In this document: in pieces, positions 21,273-30,095 of the stretch
Numbering within the stretch: the stretch's first letter is position 1
How the letters are laid out: each line of letters starts with the position of its first letter
From: an uncultured Verrucomicrobiota bacterium
GTDB lineage: Bacteria; Verrucomicrobiota; Verrucomicrobiia; Limisphaerales; JADLHS01
Direction of reading: 5' to 3'
Assembly: GCA_937894935.1 (NCBI GenBank)
Contig: CALAYC010000049.1
Location: 1-32,711, forward strand
DNA: 32,711 nt
Notes under the pieces: generated by a model
Told to the model about the DNA's origin: nothing
The model's database searches: none
What the model saw: the letters and a program-made list of their open reading frames with translations, nothing else
Program-made: the position numbers and the translations under genes

Positions 21273-23723
21273 ATGGTTAGCCCGGACATTCACGACACTG
21301 CAATGGTGACGCGACGGCAGACGTTGCGCCTCCTGTTGATTGAGCATGATGAAGCGTTCGCTCGCACCGTCACCGGTATGTTGGAACAGGCGCGGGAACG
21401 GTTTGGCGAAGTGATGGTGGTGTCATCGCTGAGCGAAGCGCTCGACCTGATTCGCGACGAGGAATTCGGCGTAATTCTCCTTGAGTTCTTTCTTCCGGAC
21501 GGCGCCGGTCTGGCCAACATCACGGTGCTACAGCAAGCTGCGCCGCAGACTCCGATTATCGTGCTCGGCGCCGCAGACGACGAAGCCATCGCCATCGAAG
21601 CAGTTCACGCCGGAGCGCAGGATTACATCGTCAAAGGTCAGATCAATTCCAGTTGGCTGCGCCGCTCGATTCGTTACACCATCGAACGCCACGAAGCGGA
21701 AATCGCTCTCATCGCGCAGGAGGAAAAATATCACAGTATCTTCGATCATCTCGTCGAAGGTATTTTTCAAACCACGCCCGATGGCCGTTATATGCTCGCG
21801 AACACGGCGCTCGCGCGCATTTACGGCTACAGCAGTCCGGAAGAACTGATGGCGAGCGTGACGAATATCGGAGAACGCCTCTACGTGCAACCCGGCCGGC
21901 GCGAGGAATTCCAGCGCATCATGGAGGAGCACGACACGATCACCGGGTTCGAATCGCAGATTTTCCGCAAGGACGGTAGCATCATCTGGATTTCCGAAAA
22001 CTGCCGGGCGATTCGCGATAGCGAAGGCCGATTATTGCATTACGAAGGCACGGTCGAAGACATCACCGCCCGTCGCAAAGCCCAGGACAGCGTTGCCGAA
22101 TCCGAAGCGCTCTACCACTCACTGGTGGAAACAATGCCGCAGAATGTGTTTCGCAAAGACCTGCTCGGGCGATTTACGTTTGCGAATCAACAATATTGTC
22201 GGCACTACGGCGCGAAGCTCGAAGAAATTATCGGCAAAACCGACTTTGATTTTTTCCCGGTGGAACTCGCCAAAAAATATCAGGCCGACGATCAACGCGT
22301 GATGGCCACCGGCAAATCCTTTGCCATCGTTGAAGAACATCAACCGCTCGGTAAGGAGAAAAGTTACGTTCAGGTGGTAAAGACGCCGCTCTACGACAAA
22401 GACGGCCACGTAATCGGATTACAGGGAATTTTCTGGGACATCACCGAACAGAAACTTGCCGAAGAACGTGTCCGTCAGGCGCAGGAAAGTTTGCGCGCTT
22501 CCGAAGCACTTTATCATTCGCTCGTGGACACGATGCCGCAGTGCATCTTTCGTAAAGATCCCAACGGCGTTTACACGTTTGCCAATCCGCAGTTCTGCAA
22601 GTTCATCGGACGACCGCCGGAAGAAGTGCTGGGCAAAACAATTTACGATTTTCTTCCACCCCAAATTGCGAAACAGCGCGAAGCCGACGACCAGCGCGTC
22701 ATGCAATCGCGCAAACCGTTTTCGCAAATCGAAGAAAGCAATTTTCCCAATCAGGAGGTGCAATACATTCAAGTCCTGAAAATTCCCATCTGCGACGCCA
22801 ACGATCAGGTGATCGGTCTGCAAGGCATGTTCTGGGACATCACCGACATCAAACTCGCGGAACAACGCATCAGCAAAGCGAAGGACGCGCTCGCCGCCAG
22901 CGAAGAACAATTGCGGGAGAAAAACCTGCAGATGGAAAACGATCTCAAGACCGCGCGCGAGATTCAGATGGCGATGTTGCCGCAGCAATATCCCGTTCTG
23001 CCGCGCGGGGTGTCCGACGAAGACAGCGCCTTCCGATTCACGCATCGTTATCTGCCGAGTGGCACCGTGGGTGGAGACTTTTTCAGCGTTACGCCCATTT
23101 CTGACAATGAAGTGGCCGTTTTAGTCTGCGACGTTGCGGGCCATGGAGTTCGCTCCGCGTTGATCACGACGATGATTCGTGCGCTGGTGGAAAATTTACG
23201 TCCACTGGCGTCCAATCCCGACCAGTTCATGACGCAACTCAATACGGAACTGTTCGCGATTCTGAAACCCGGCGGCTCGTCCATTTTGACTACGGCATTT
23301 TATCTCGTCGCCCATTCGCTCACCGGGCAGATGCGTTACGTCAATGCCGGACATCCCAAGCCGTTCCTGTTGCGTCGCAGTGAAAACGTAACCGAGGAAA
23401 TTAAAAATTACGCCGGCTCACGAAGCCAGGCGGCGCTCGGGTTGTTCGAGAACTATTCTTATCAGGCGTCGGAAATCAAACTCGGACCGCGCGACCTGGT
23501 CATGCTGTTCACCGATGGTCTCTACGAAGTACATGCTCCGGACAACAATCTTTACACGCGCGAAATGTTGCTGGCGGCAACGCGGAAACATTTGCACGAG
23601 CCGGTGTCGCAGTTATTCGACACGCTCCTGGAGGAGGTTCAGAATTTTGCGACTCGCAATCAGTTTGAAGATGACGTTTGCATCGTAGGCGTTGAATACA
23701 CTCCGCCCTTGCCTGCCAAGTAG
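21273..23723 (+). CDS. Degenerate receiver - triple PAS - PP2C/SpoIIE phosphatase (RsbU-like)
   Basis: 816 residues, predicted cytoplasmic, no membrane segment. Residues 18-135 are a CheY-like receiver; 150-275 a first PAS/PAC; 275-405 and 408-540 two closely similar PAS/PAC domains (each with EALYHSLV.TMPQ..FRKD and ending IGLQG.FWDIT); a coiled linker follows; 575-812 is a PP2C-type serine phosphatase with AREIQMAMLPQQ, GGDFF, CDVAGHG, LFTDGLYE and FEDDVCIVGV, so the metal-binding aspartates are present. The family usually dephosphorylates an anti-sigma-factor antagonist to release a sigma factor; no such partner is encoded here. In the receiver the phosphoacceptor position holds Glu71 (ILLEFFLPDG), so ordinary phosphorylation is unlikely. 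The ATG at 21273 has an AAGGA 15 bases upstream; ATG 21303 is an alternative. Confidence 0.92.
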   Translation: MVSPDIHDTAMVTRRQTLRLLLIEHDEAFARTVTGMLEQARERFGEVMVVSSLSEALDLIRDEEFGVILLEFFLPDGAGLANITVLQQAAPQTPIIVLGAADDEAIAIEAVHAGAQDYIVKGQINSSWLRRSIRYTIERHEAEIALIAQEEKYHSIFDHLVEGIFQTTPDGRYMLANTALARIYGYSSPEELMASVTNIGERLYVQPGRREEFQRIMEEHDTITGFESQIFRKDGSIIWISENCRAIRDSEGRLLHYEGTVEDITARRKAQDSVAESEALYHSLVETMPQNVFRKDLLGRFTFANQQYCRHYGAKLEEIIGKTDFDFFPVELAKKYQADDQRVMATGKSFAIVEEHQPLGKEKSYVQVVKTPLYDKDGHVIGLQGIFWDITEQKLAEERVRQAQESLRASEALYHSLVDTMPQCIFRKDPNGVYTFANPQFCKFIGRPPEEVLGKTIYDFLPPQIAKQREADDQRVMQSRKPFSQIEESNFPNQEVQYIQVLKIPICDANDQVIGLQGMFWDITDIKLAEQRISKAKDALAASEEQLREKNLQMENDLKTAREIQMAMLPQQYPVLPRGVSDEDSAFRFTHRYLPSGTVGGDFFSVTPISDNEVAVLVCDVAGHGVRSALITTMIRALVENLRPLASNPDQFMTQLNTELFAILKPGGSSILTTAFYLVAHSLTGQMRYVNAGHPKPFLLRRSENVTEEIKNYAGSRSQAALGLFENYSYQASEIKLGPRDLVMLFTDGLYEVHAPDNNLYTREMLLAATRKHLHEPVSQLFDTLLEEVQNFATRNQFEDDVCIVGVEYTPPLPAK

Positions 23724-23836
23724 CGGTAAGTTTCTGGCAAAATCAGACTGGCACAATCGCTCCGACAGGAGTTTATTGAACGCGAACCGGAGTCAGTTAT
23801 GACAATCACGGTCGCATCAAAAATAAACCCTCTACC

Positions 23837-23841
23837 AGGAG
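23837..23841 (+). promoter_or_regulatory. Ribosome binding site deciding the DUF465 start
   Basis: AGGAG lies eight bases before the ATG at 23850. It favours this start over the ATG at 23799, although that one also has a GGAG (23789-23792). Confidence 0.6.
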
Positions 23842-23849
23842 ATCATCCC

Positions 23850-24116
23850 ATGGACCTGCATCATCCGATCTTGCGTGAATTCCCGGAACATCGCGACACC
23901 ATCAAGCGCCTCCAGGGGGACGCGCACTTTCGCAGTCTCTACGATGAGTACCATCGGCTCGATGACGAAATCTATCGCATCGAGGAGGAAATAGATTTCG
24001 CCACGGATCAGGAAATCGAAGAACGCAAAATGCGCCGCGCGAAATTGAAAGATTACATCTACCACCTGATCACGAATCCGCAACGGACGACTGAGTCAAC
24101 TCAGTCAGTCAGCTAA
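23850..24116 (+). CDS. DUF465/YdcH-family small helical protein
   Basis: 88 residues. The pattern HPILREFPEHRDTIKRLQGDAHFRSLYDEYHRLDDEIYRIEEEI followed by a second basic helix is the DUF465/YdcH hairpin of two helices; the function of the family is unknown. The start at 23850 follows AGGAG (23837-23841) at eight bases, one of the clearest ribosome-binding sites in the window. An in-frame ATG at 23799 also has GGAG six bases upstream and would add 17 residues; the shorter form matches the usual length and N-terminus of the family. It is a monocistronic-looking gene 126 bases after the sensor phosphatase. Confidence 0.88.
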   Translation: MDLHHPILREFPEHRDTIKRLQGDAHFRSLYDEYHRLDDEIYRIEEEIDFATDQEIEERKMRRAKLKDYIYHLITNPQRTTESTQSVS

Positions 24117-24131
24117 TAGTTCAACCACCCG

Positions 24132-24183
24132 CCTCGAAAAAATCGAGGTGAACGACCGCCGCGCCGGGTTTTTCACGCCCGGC
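24132..24183. terminator. Two hairpins between convergent DUF465 and the unknown-protein gene
   Basis: First hairpin: CCTCGA-AAAAA-TCGAGG (24132-24148). Second: GCCGGG (24163-24168) and CCCGGC (24178-24183) around a T-rich loop. They lie between the stops at 24116 (+) and 24205 (-). Neither has a long U-tail, so the terminator call rests on position and stem quality. Confidence 0.45.
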
Positions 24184-24204
24184 CCGGCAAACGATTCAAC
24201 AGCC

Positions 24205-25965
24205 TCAAACCGGCAGGCCTACTTCCGCACTGATTTTCTTCGCGGATTCCGCGTCCACCCATTTCACCAGCGCCATGAAATTCAACAGCAGCGGGCTGTC
24301 CGGCTTGGCCTTGAACATATTCCGCAAGCTCGTCAACACCTTCGCGTAAACGGACGCATACTTCTCATGCGTCAACCGCGTGACGTAACTTTCCAAAACC
24401 GCTCGCGCAATTGGATCCGTCCGTCCATCCGCCAGATATGGAATCTGGCAAAAGACGCGAATAAACAGAATCGGCTCCGTCTCGCTCAGCGTAATCCAGC
24501 TCTGGCGCATTTCGTCGCCATCATACTTTGCATGTAACCGCTCTCGAATCGCCGCCGCGATCTGCGCCGGCTCAGCGCGTCGCGCAATCAGCTCTTTCAC
24601 ACGATCCCACGCCAATTGCCGCTCAACTTCCGGCGACACGGCGGCAAGCGGACGCGCTTCGTCGTCCAGACCTTTCAAGCCCAACTCCGTTCCAATCGCC
24701 CGTCCCAACAACTCCGCATCCACGCGCTTCATACGATCGGATGCCATCACGCCACGAATGACAAGTTTTTGCCGTTCCGCATCGGGGACCAACCGCAACG
24801 TCGTTGCCACTTCGGCAGCCGTAGGCGGCGCTTGTTGTGCCGCCGGCGGAATCAGCACGCGAACAAAATCAGCCACCACTTCGTTTTCATCCGGCAATTT
24901 TTCCGCGCGCAACCGCATCACATACTTCAACAGCCGCGCCGGACCGCCCGACTTGCCGATGTTATTGATCACCATCATCCGTTGATCCGGATTGATGATA
25001 AATTCCAGCAGACTCTCCGCCTGCAAAATCCATTTCTCTTCCAATCGTTCCTGCCCGGGCGCCAGGACCAGTTGCTCAATCAAACCCGGCAAACGCAACG
25101 CGAAGACTACATCCGGCGCTTCCGTGGCCTGATTTTCGTAATAGTGCAGCAACTCGATGAGGAACGACATCCGCTGAAACGCGTTCTTCTGCGCGCGCGC
25201 CGCGTCGGTAGTCGTGCGACTGGTCTGAACGCGTTGATGCAACGTGTTCAGCGCTTCTTTCTTTTCGGCCGGGAGCGTGCTGTTCTGTTTCAGCAACGCC
25301 TCGAAATCCGGTTTGAACGCCAGCACGATTTCTTCCTGCTTCGGCCGGGGATTCAACTTCGGATCGGTCGTTAAATCATGGAAAAATTCCAGGGCCTCTT
25401 CGCCAAATTCCCGCACCACCCGTTCTTTCGGCACCTGTCCTTTGACATAGCACCGCGTCGCGCGCACCACCGGCGGACTGAAGAAATATTCCGGATCTTC
25501 GCCGACCTTCTGTAACATCGCGGTTTCCAGTGGTGAATCGGATTGAATCAATTCCTCCACCGTCGGTTTGATAGCCGCGCGAATGTCGCGTTTGTTCTGC
25601 TCCAGATTTTTGAGCACCGACGGCTGCGGCAATCCGCCTTCAACCGTGCCTTTGGACAGCGCCGCGCACACTTCCGCCACTTGCGTGTTGTGCTCGATCA
25701 GTTTTGCCACCATCACGCCGACGTCGCTGATCGGCAATTTGCTGACCAGATTCGTGAGCAACAGCACCAGCTCGCCGTGCGACCGCTGCCGATGCTCCAC
25801 CACCCGCTCCACCAGCGTGCGCAACAACTTGTTTTCTTTCTCCAACGCCTCGCGCTCTTCCTCCAACAAACTCACCCGTGCCTTCAAATCCACCCAATCC
25901 CGCTGCACTTCGTCCAGCGACGCCAGCGGCTTCGTCATCATTATCGTATCATCGCTTTCGGCCAT
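24205..25965 (-). CDS. Conserved helical protein of unknown function
   Basis: 586 residues, ATG at 25965. I recognise it only as a type of protein met in Verrucomicrobiota and cannot assign a family. It has no signal peptide, membrane segment or catalytic motif. Residues about 18-62 form a coiled coil (VDLKARVSLLEEEREALEKENKLLRTLVERVVEHRQR). The rest is almost entirely helical with several HEAT/armadillo-like stretches, for example RMSFLIELLHYYENQ, KWILQAESLLEFIINPDQRMMVINNIG and EPILFIRVFCQIPYL. A cytosolic scaffold or regulatory role would fit this composition, but that is a guess. It is monocistronic between a convergent DUF465 gene and a fucosidase gene reading the same way. Confidence 0.82.
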   Translation of the reverse strand: MAESDDTIMMTKPLASLDEVQRDWVDLKARVSLLEEEREALEKENKLLRTLVERVVEHRQRSHGELVLLLTNLVSKLPISDVGVMVAKLIEHNTQVAEVCAALSKGTVEGGLPQPSVLKNLEQNKRDIRAAIKPTVEELIQSDSPLETAMLQKVGEDPEYFFSPPVVRATRCYVKGQVPKERVVREFGEEALEFFHDLTTDPKLNPRPKQEEIVLAFKPDFEALLKQNSTLPAEKKEALNTLHQRVQTSRTTTDAARAQKNAFQRMSFLIELLHYYENQATEAPDVVFALRLPGLIEQLVLAPGQERLEEKWILQAESLLEFIINPDQRMMVINNIGKSGGPARLLKYVMRLRAEKLPDENEVVADFVRVLIPPAAQQAPPTAAEVATTLRLVPDAERQKLVIRGVMASDRMKRVDAELLGRAIGTELGLKGLDDEARPLAAVSPEVERQLAWDRVKELIARRAEPAQIAAAIRERLHAKYDGDEMRQSWITLSETEPILFIRVFCQIPYLADGRTDPIARAVLESYVTRLTHEKYASVYAKVLTSLRNMFKAKPDSPLLLNFMALVKWVDAESAKKISAEVGLPV

Positions 25966-26214
25966 GCCTGCAGTTTGCCCGACAAACCTCCGCCTTTTCC
26001 AATGAAAATTTCGTCCGCCCGTGAATCCCAGCGCCGATTTTGGTCCGACTGCTGGTATTTGAAATCTCGCAGTGCGGAAACTCGCTCCGACAGCTTCTTG
26101 CTGCTCAATTACATCCAGGCCAAGGATTCTCCTAGTTTACGCCGCACCGGTTTTCACCGATGAGTTAGCACGTCAGGAGTTGTCGGTGTTGAGTTATGTT
26201 GTGGGGTTGGGGAC
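25966..26214. other. Gap upstream of the unknown-protein gene
   Basis: About 250 bases that should contain the promoter of the minus-strand gene starting at 25965. A plus-strand ATG frame of 53 codons (26002-26163) ends 51 bases before the terminator hairpin at 26215. It has no Shine-Dalgarno and resembles no family I know, so I do not call it a gene. Confidence 0.4.
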
Positions 26215-26250
26215 AAAAGGTCCGGTGTCACTGCCGGACCTTTTCTTTTT
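26215..26250. terminator. Strong two-way intrinsic terminator after the fucosidase gene
   Basis: AAAAGGTCCGG (26215-26225) and CCGGACCTTTT (26234-26244) form a perfect 11-bp stem with an eight-base loop, followed on the plus strand by CTTTTT. On the minus strand it lies eight bases after the fucosidase stop and ends in TTTT. The stem is G+C-rich next to the loop and A:U at its base, as expected of an intrinsic terminator. Confidence 0.8.
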
Positions 26251-26257
26251 GCTCAAA

Positions 26258-28042
26258 TCACTGCGCCGGCTGAAGCGACAAAGCGCGCAGATTCATCGGC
26301 TGCCAACCGTTCGCAATCGGACGGACGCGCAGCGCAACCTCTCCTGCCGGCAAATTCAGTGCCGGTAAATCCACCGTCACGTACTTCGTGTAAGCACCGG
26401 TAGCCGGAGTGGTCCCGACGAACTTCTGGTCGCCGACTTCCACCTGAAATTTTGTCTCTGCCAACGCGGCGACTTCCGCCTTTACACGAAATCGTCCCGG
26501 CTGCTTCACCCGAAAATTCCATTCCACCCAATCAGCGCTGTCCGTCCAATAGCCGATGTTGTCATGATTCGCACCGGGTTCGTATTGCACGCGACCGTGC
26601 AACGTCGCATCCATCGCAGCCAGACGAATACTGCCATCCGGGTTTTGCGTCGGTAACGTGACGACCACTTCCGGTTCACCTTTAATCTTTAAAACGATGG
26701 TCGTGGAAATCGCATCCGGCGCAGTGGTCGGAACAGTCAGCGTCCAATCATCTCCGGTGCGTTGCTTCGAAATCGTTTTTCCTGACGCAAGAAAACGTGC
26801 GGTCGTCACTTCGTTTTTCAAACCGGGCACGACCAGTTTTCCGTCCTTCGGCCAATCGAAGACGTGCAGGTAAAGTGTCGTTTCGCCTGCACCGACTTTC
26901 TTCGTCGCGCGTCCCCACGGCAGGCGTTTGAACGGCGACGCGGTCGTGGCGTAAATCGCTTCGTGATTCACCTTCATCCACGCGCCGATTTCTTTCAAAC
27001 GCTCGACACTCGGCGCGGGAATTTTCCCTTCGGCGGTTGGACCAACGTTCAGCAGGTAATTGCCACCTTTGCTGGCACAATCAATCAGATTGCGCACGAG
27101 CATCTGCGTGGATTTCCAGTTGTGATCGTGTTTGTTGTAGCCCCATTGTCCGTTCATCGTCATGCACGATTCCCAATCCACGCCCGGCCCGAAACCGGTC
27201 GGCGGAATTTCCTGTTCCGGCGTCCCGTAATCACCGACGCCCTGCCCTTTGTCCATGCCTTGCATGCCAGAGCGACCTTTGCCCACGCGATTGTTCACGA
27301 TGATGTTCGGTTGCAAACTGCGTACGTAGCGATACAAATCCACGCCCCGCTCGTGCGTCCAGGGCGATTCCCATTCACCATCGAACCACAGAATTCCAAG
27401 CGGCCCATAACCGGTGATGAGTTCCTTCAACTGTCCTTTGAGGTAACTGATATAGCGCTCCATGTCGGGCGGACCGGCGTTAGCGGCGAGATCATTGTAA
27501 GCGCGACGCGTGCCCCAATCCGGATGATGCCAGTCCATGATGGAGTGATAAAAACAGAACACGATACCGGCTTCTTTGCAGGCATCGGCAAGTTCGCGCA
27601 ACGGATCGCGTTTGAACGGTGTGCGCGCAATGTCCCAGTCCGTCAGCTTGGAATCCCACAACGCAAATCCATCGTGATGTTTGCTGGTGATTACGATGTA
27701 TTTCATTCCTGCGTCTTTCGCGTAACGCACCCATTCCTTGGCATCGAACGCGACCGGATTGAATTCGTCAGCAAACTTTTCGTAGCGACTGACCGGAATT
27801 TTAGTTTGCTCCAAAAACCATTCGCCGTAGTGCGTCTTGCCTTCCCATTCACCGGCCGGCACGGCGTAAACGCCCCAGTGAATGAACATACCAAATCGCG
27901 CCTCCCGAAACCATTTCATGCGCGCCTCGCGTTGCTCGGGAGTTTCGTTCAACAACGGATCATCGGATTCGGCAGCAAACGAGTTATTGAAGCTCAAGCA
28001 AACAGCGAGAGCGATAGAGAGAAAGCGCGAGAGTGTTTTCAT
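26258..28042 (-). CDS. Exported GH29 alpha-L-fucosidase with C-terminal carbohydrate-binding-like domain
   Basis: 594 residues from the ATG at 28042 (ATG 28048 is also possible; the frame is open to 28135). Signal peptide MKTLSRFLSIALAVCLSFNNSFA. The GH29 barrel covers about residues 35-380: RFGMFIHWGVYAVPAGEW, YIVITSKHHDGFALWDS, FCFYHSIMDWHHPDW, and the nucleophile region LGILWFDGEWE with Asp221. GNYLLNVGPTAEGKIP is the family's barrel end. A beta-sandwich follows, and the last 125 residues (YEPGANHDNIGYWTDSADWVEW onward) resemble a CBM35/DUF5077-like binding domain. It should release terminal L-fucose from glycans outside the cytoplasm. It is divergent from a second fucosidase-like gene. 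Confidence 0.95.
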   Translation of the reverse strand: MKTLSRFLSIALAVCLSFNNSFAAESDDPLLNETPEQREARMKWFREARFGMFIHWGVYAVPAGEWEGKTHYGEWFLEQTKIPVSRYEKFADEFNPVAFDAKEWVRYAKDAGMKYIVITSKHHDGFALWDSKLTDWDIARTPFKRDPLRELADACKEAGIVFCFYHSIMDWHHPDWGTRRAYNDLAANAGPPDMERYISYLKGQLKELITGYGPLGILWFDGEWESPWTHERGVDLYRYVRSLQPNIIVNNRVGKGRSGMQGMDKGQGVGDYGTPEQEIPPTGFGPGVDWESCMTMNGQWGYNKHDHNWKSTQMLVRNLIDCASKGGNYLLNVGPTAEGKIPAPSVERLKEIGAWMKVNHEAIYATTASPFKRLPWGRATKKVGAGETTLYLHVFDWPKDGKLVVPGLKNEVTTARFLASGKTISKQRTGDDWTLTVPTTAPDAISTTIVLKIKGEPEVVVTLPTQNPDGSIRLAAMDATLHGRVQYEPGANHDNIGYWTDSADWVEWNFRVKQPGRFRVKAEVAALAETKFQVEVGDQKFVGTTPATGAYTKYVTVDLPALNLPAGEVALRVRPIANGWQPMNLRALSLQPAQ

Positions 28043-28394
28043 ACGCATGAATCGGGCGTGACGTTGCGAGAATATTTCACCCCGTTGCTGATTGGGAATC
28101 CAAATTTCAAAACGACAGCGTGGAAGCAGCAGCACGAATCCAGCTCATATCGAAGCCTAAGCACGATATTTAATGGAGCTTCGGTGTCACCTTCACCTGA
28201 CTCAATCGACAAATCTCCCGCGAATTGAGCGCCCCCCTCTCCTCCATTCAGAAATGGAGGCCGAAGGCCCGGAGAGGAGGTGTTCTTCGTTTTGCTCCAC
28301 TCAACACGAAATAAATCGGTTAGAAGCCTCCCCCGAATTGGAGCAACTCCGCGCTTCACAAGATTTCCGTCGCGTGGGAAATTTTGCGCCTCGC
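28043..28394. other. Divergent region between the two fucosidase genes, with a palindromic element
   Basis: 352 bases. No gene seen. It must hold both promoters, which I could not place with confidence. The central part carries an inverted-repeat element (28236-28277) described separately. Confidence 0.4.
28236..28277. repeat. Nested palindromic element
   Basis: CCTCCATT (28241-28248) and AATGGAGG (28253-28260) form a perfect 8-bp stem with a four-base loop. Outside it CCTCTCC (28236-28242) can instead pair with GGAGAGG (28271-28277). Such purine/pyrimidine-rich palindromes recur between genes in related genomes, so it may be a dispersed unit. Confidence 0.45.
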
Positions 28395-30089
28395 ATGAAA
28401 CTGTTTTTCGCCCTGCTGCTTGGCTGCGCCATCGCTGTTTCTGCCGCGCCGATCAACGTTGATGATTTCCCGGAAGAAAAACTCGATTTCCCCATCGCCG
28501 CCGGACCGTTCGAGCCAATGTGGGATTCAATCAACAAAAACTACGGCGACTGGCCCGCGTGGTTCAACGATTCAAAGTTCGGCATCTGGATTCATTTCGG
28601 ACCGCAAGCCGCCGGGCGTAGCGGCGATTGGTATGCCGCCCGACTCTACATCTCGACGAATGCGGCTTACACAAATCACCTGCAGAATTACGGTCACCCG
28701 AGCGAAGTCGGCTACAAAGACGTATTGCATCAATGGCGTTTGCCCAAGTGGCAACCGGAAAAATGGATGAAAGCATTCCACGACGCCGGCGCGCGTTACG
28801 TGCTCATCATGGGCGTGCATCACGACAATTTCGATCTTTGGGACTCGAAACATCAGCCGTGGAACTCAGTCAACATCGGTCCGAAACGCGACATGCTCGG
28901 CGAATGGAAACGTGCGGCTCAAAAACACCACATGCGCTTCGGCGTTTCATTTCATCACGAATACACTTGGTGGTGGTATCAACCGGCGTTTGGCGCAGAT
29001 GAAACCGGGCCGTTCGCTGGCAAACCTTACGACGGCAATCTCACGAAAGCAGATGGCAAAGGCAAATGGTGGGAAGGTTACGATCCGGCGCAGCTCTACA
29101 CGATTCGTCTCGCAGGGTATCCGGAATATGAACCGCTGCACGCCATCGCTCACGGACGCCAGGGTATTTTCTACAAGCACCTCGATTATGCGCGCGCTTA
29201 TGCAACGCAATGGGCGCTCCGGATTCAGGACGCGATTGAGAAATACGATCCCGACTTCATTTACACCGATGGCAATTCGACGCAACCGTTCAGCGGCAAA
29301 CGCAGTGGCAGCGGTTACAAATGTGACGCCGGTGCGCGGCTTGTCGCGCATTATTACAATCGCACTCTCGCCAGACGCGGCACAGTGGACACGTTCTCCG
29401 TCATTAAATTTCATCAAGGCACCCGCGGCATCGCGCGAACTTACGAAGGCGCGTTTCCCCGCGACATCAACACGAACCAACTCTGGTTCGGCGAGAACGC
29501 AGTCGGCGATTGGTTCTATCGTCCCGGGTTCGTTTACGATCCGGGCATGGTGATTCGCGCCTTACTCGAATACATGGCGCGCGGCGGAAATTACACCGTT
29601 TGCATCAGTCTCACACCTGACGGCGATCTCGATGAAGGCAGTCAACACCTGCTGCGCGAAGTCGGTGCGTGGATGAAAATCAATGGTGAAGGTATTTATG
29701 GCAGTCGCGCCTGGAAAATCATCGGCGAAGGCGAAATGGTGTCTAATCCGTCGCGCCCGAATGATCCGCCCCGTTTGAAAACTCCACCCGGTCGCGGTGG
29801 CATGGGCCAGGCACATGCAGATTTCAAATTTTCAGAACAGGATTTCCGATTCACCGTCGGCAAGAACGGCGCGCTCTACGTCTGGTGCATGACGTTGCCG
29901 CAATCCGACGCAGAACTGACAATCAAATCTCTGGGCACGGACGCGAAACTGTTCGAGCGCGACATCAAATCCGTTCAACTGCTCGGCAGCGATGCCAAAT
30001 TGAAATGGCAACGCACCGCGGAAGGACTCAAGATTCAATATCCGCGCGATGCAAAGTTACAAATGGCCGTCGGATTCAAAATCGAATAG
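28395..30089 (+). CDS. Exported GH29-type alpha-L-fucosidase, divergent subfamily
   Basis: 564 residues from the ATG at 28395; the frame is open to 28173, but the signal peptide MKLFFALLLGCAIAVSAA fixes the start. Barrel motifs parallel the neighbouring fucosidase: KFGIWIHFGPQAAGRSGDWYA, YVLIMGVHHDNFDLWDSK, MRFGVSFHHEYTWWW, and DPDFIYTDGNST, where Asp292 aligns with the GH29 nucleophile. The segment WYRPGFVYDPGMVIRALLEYMARGGNYTVCISLTPDGDLD-type region closes the barrel. It has long inserts (about 200-260) and lacks the C-terminal binding domain of its neighbour. Substrate may be fucose or another deoxy/galacto sugar; the family is clear, the specificity is not. Confidence 0.9.
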   Translation: MKLFFALLLGCAIAVSAAPINVDDFPEEKLDFPIAAGPFEPMWDSINKNYGDWPAWFNDSKFGIWIHFGPQAAGRSGDWYAARLYISTNAAYTNHLQNYGHPSEVGYKDVLHQWRLPKWQPEKWMKAFHDAGARYVLIMGVHHDNFDLWDSKHQPWNSVNIGPKRDMLGEWKRAAQKHHMRFGVSFHHEYTWWWYQPAFGADETGPFAGKPYDGNLTKADGKGKWWEGYDPAQLYTIRLAGYPEYEPLHAIAHGRQGIFYKHLDYARAYATQWALRIQDAIEKYDPDFIYTDGNSTQPFSGKRSGSGYKCDAGARLVAHYYNRTLARRGTVDTFSVIKFHQGTRGIARTYEGAFPRDINTNQLWFGENAVGDWFYRPGFVYDPGMVIRALLEYMARGGNYTVCISLTPDGDLDEGSQHLLREVGAWMKINGEGIYGSRAWKIIGEGEMVSNPSRPNDPPRLKTPPGRGGMGQAHADFKFSEQDFRFTVGKNGALYVWCMTLPQSDAELTIKSLGTDAKLFERDIKSVQLLGSDAKLKWQRTAEGLKIQYPRDAKLQMAVGFKIE

Positions 30090-30095
30090 CCGTGG

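Noticed and set aside
26864..28228. Plus-strand frame of 454 codons
   Set aside because: Antisense to the GH29 fucosidase for almost its full length; no domain recognised.
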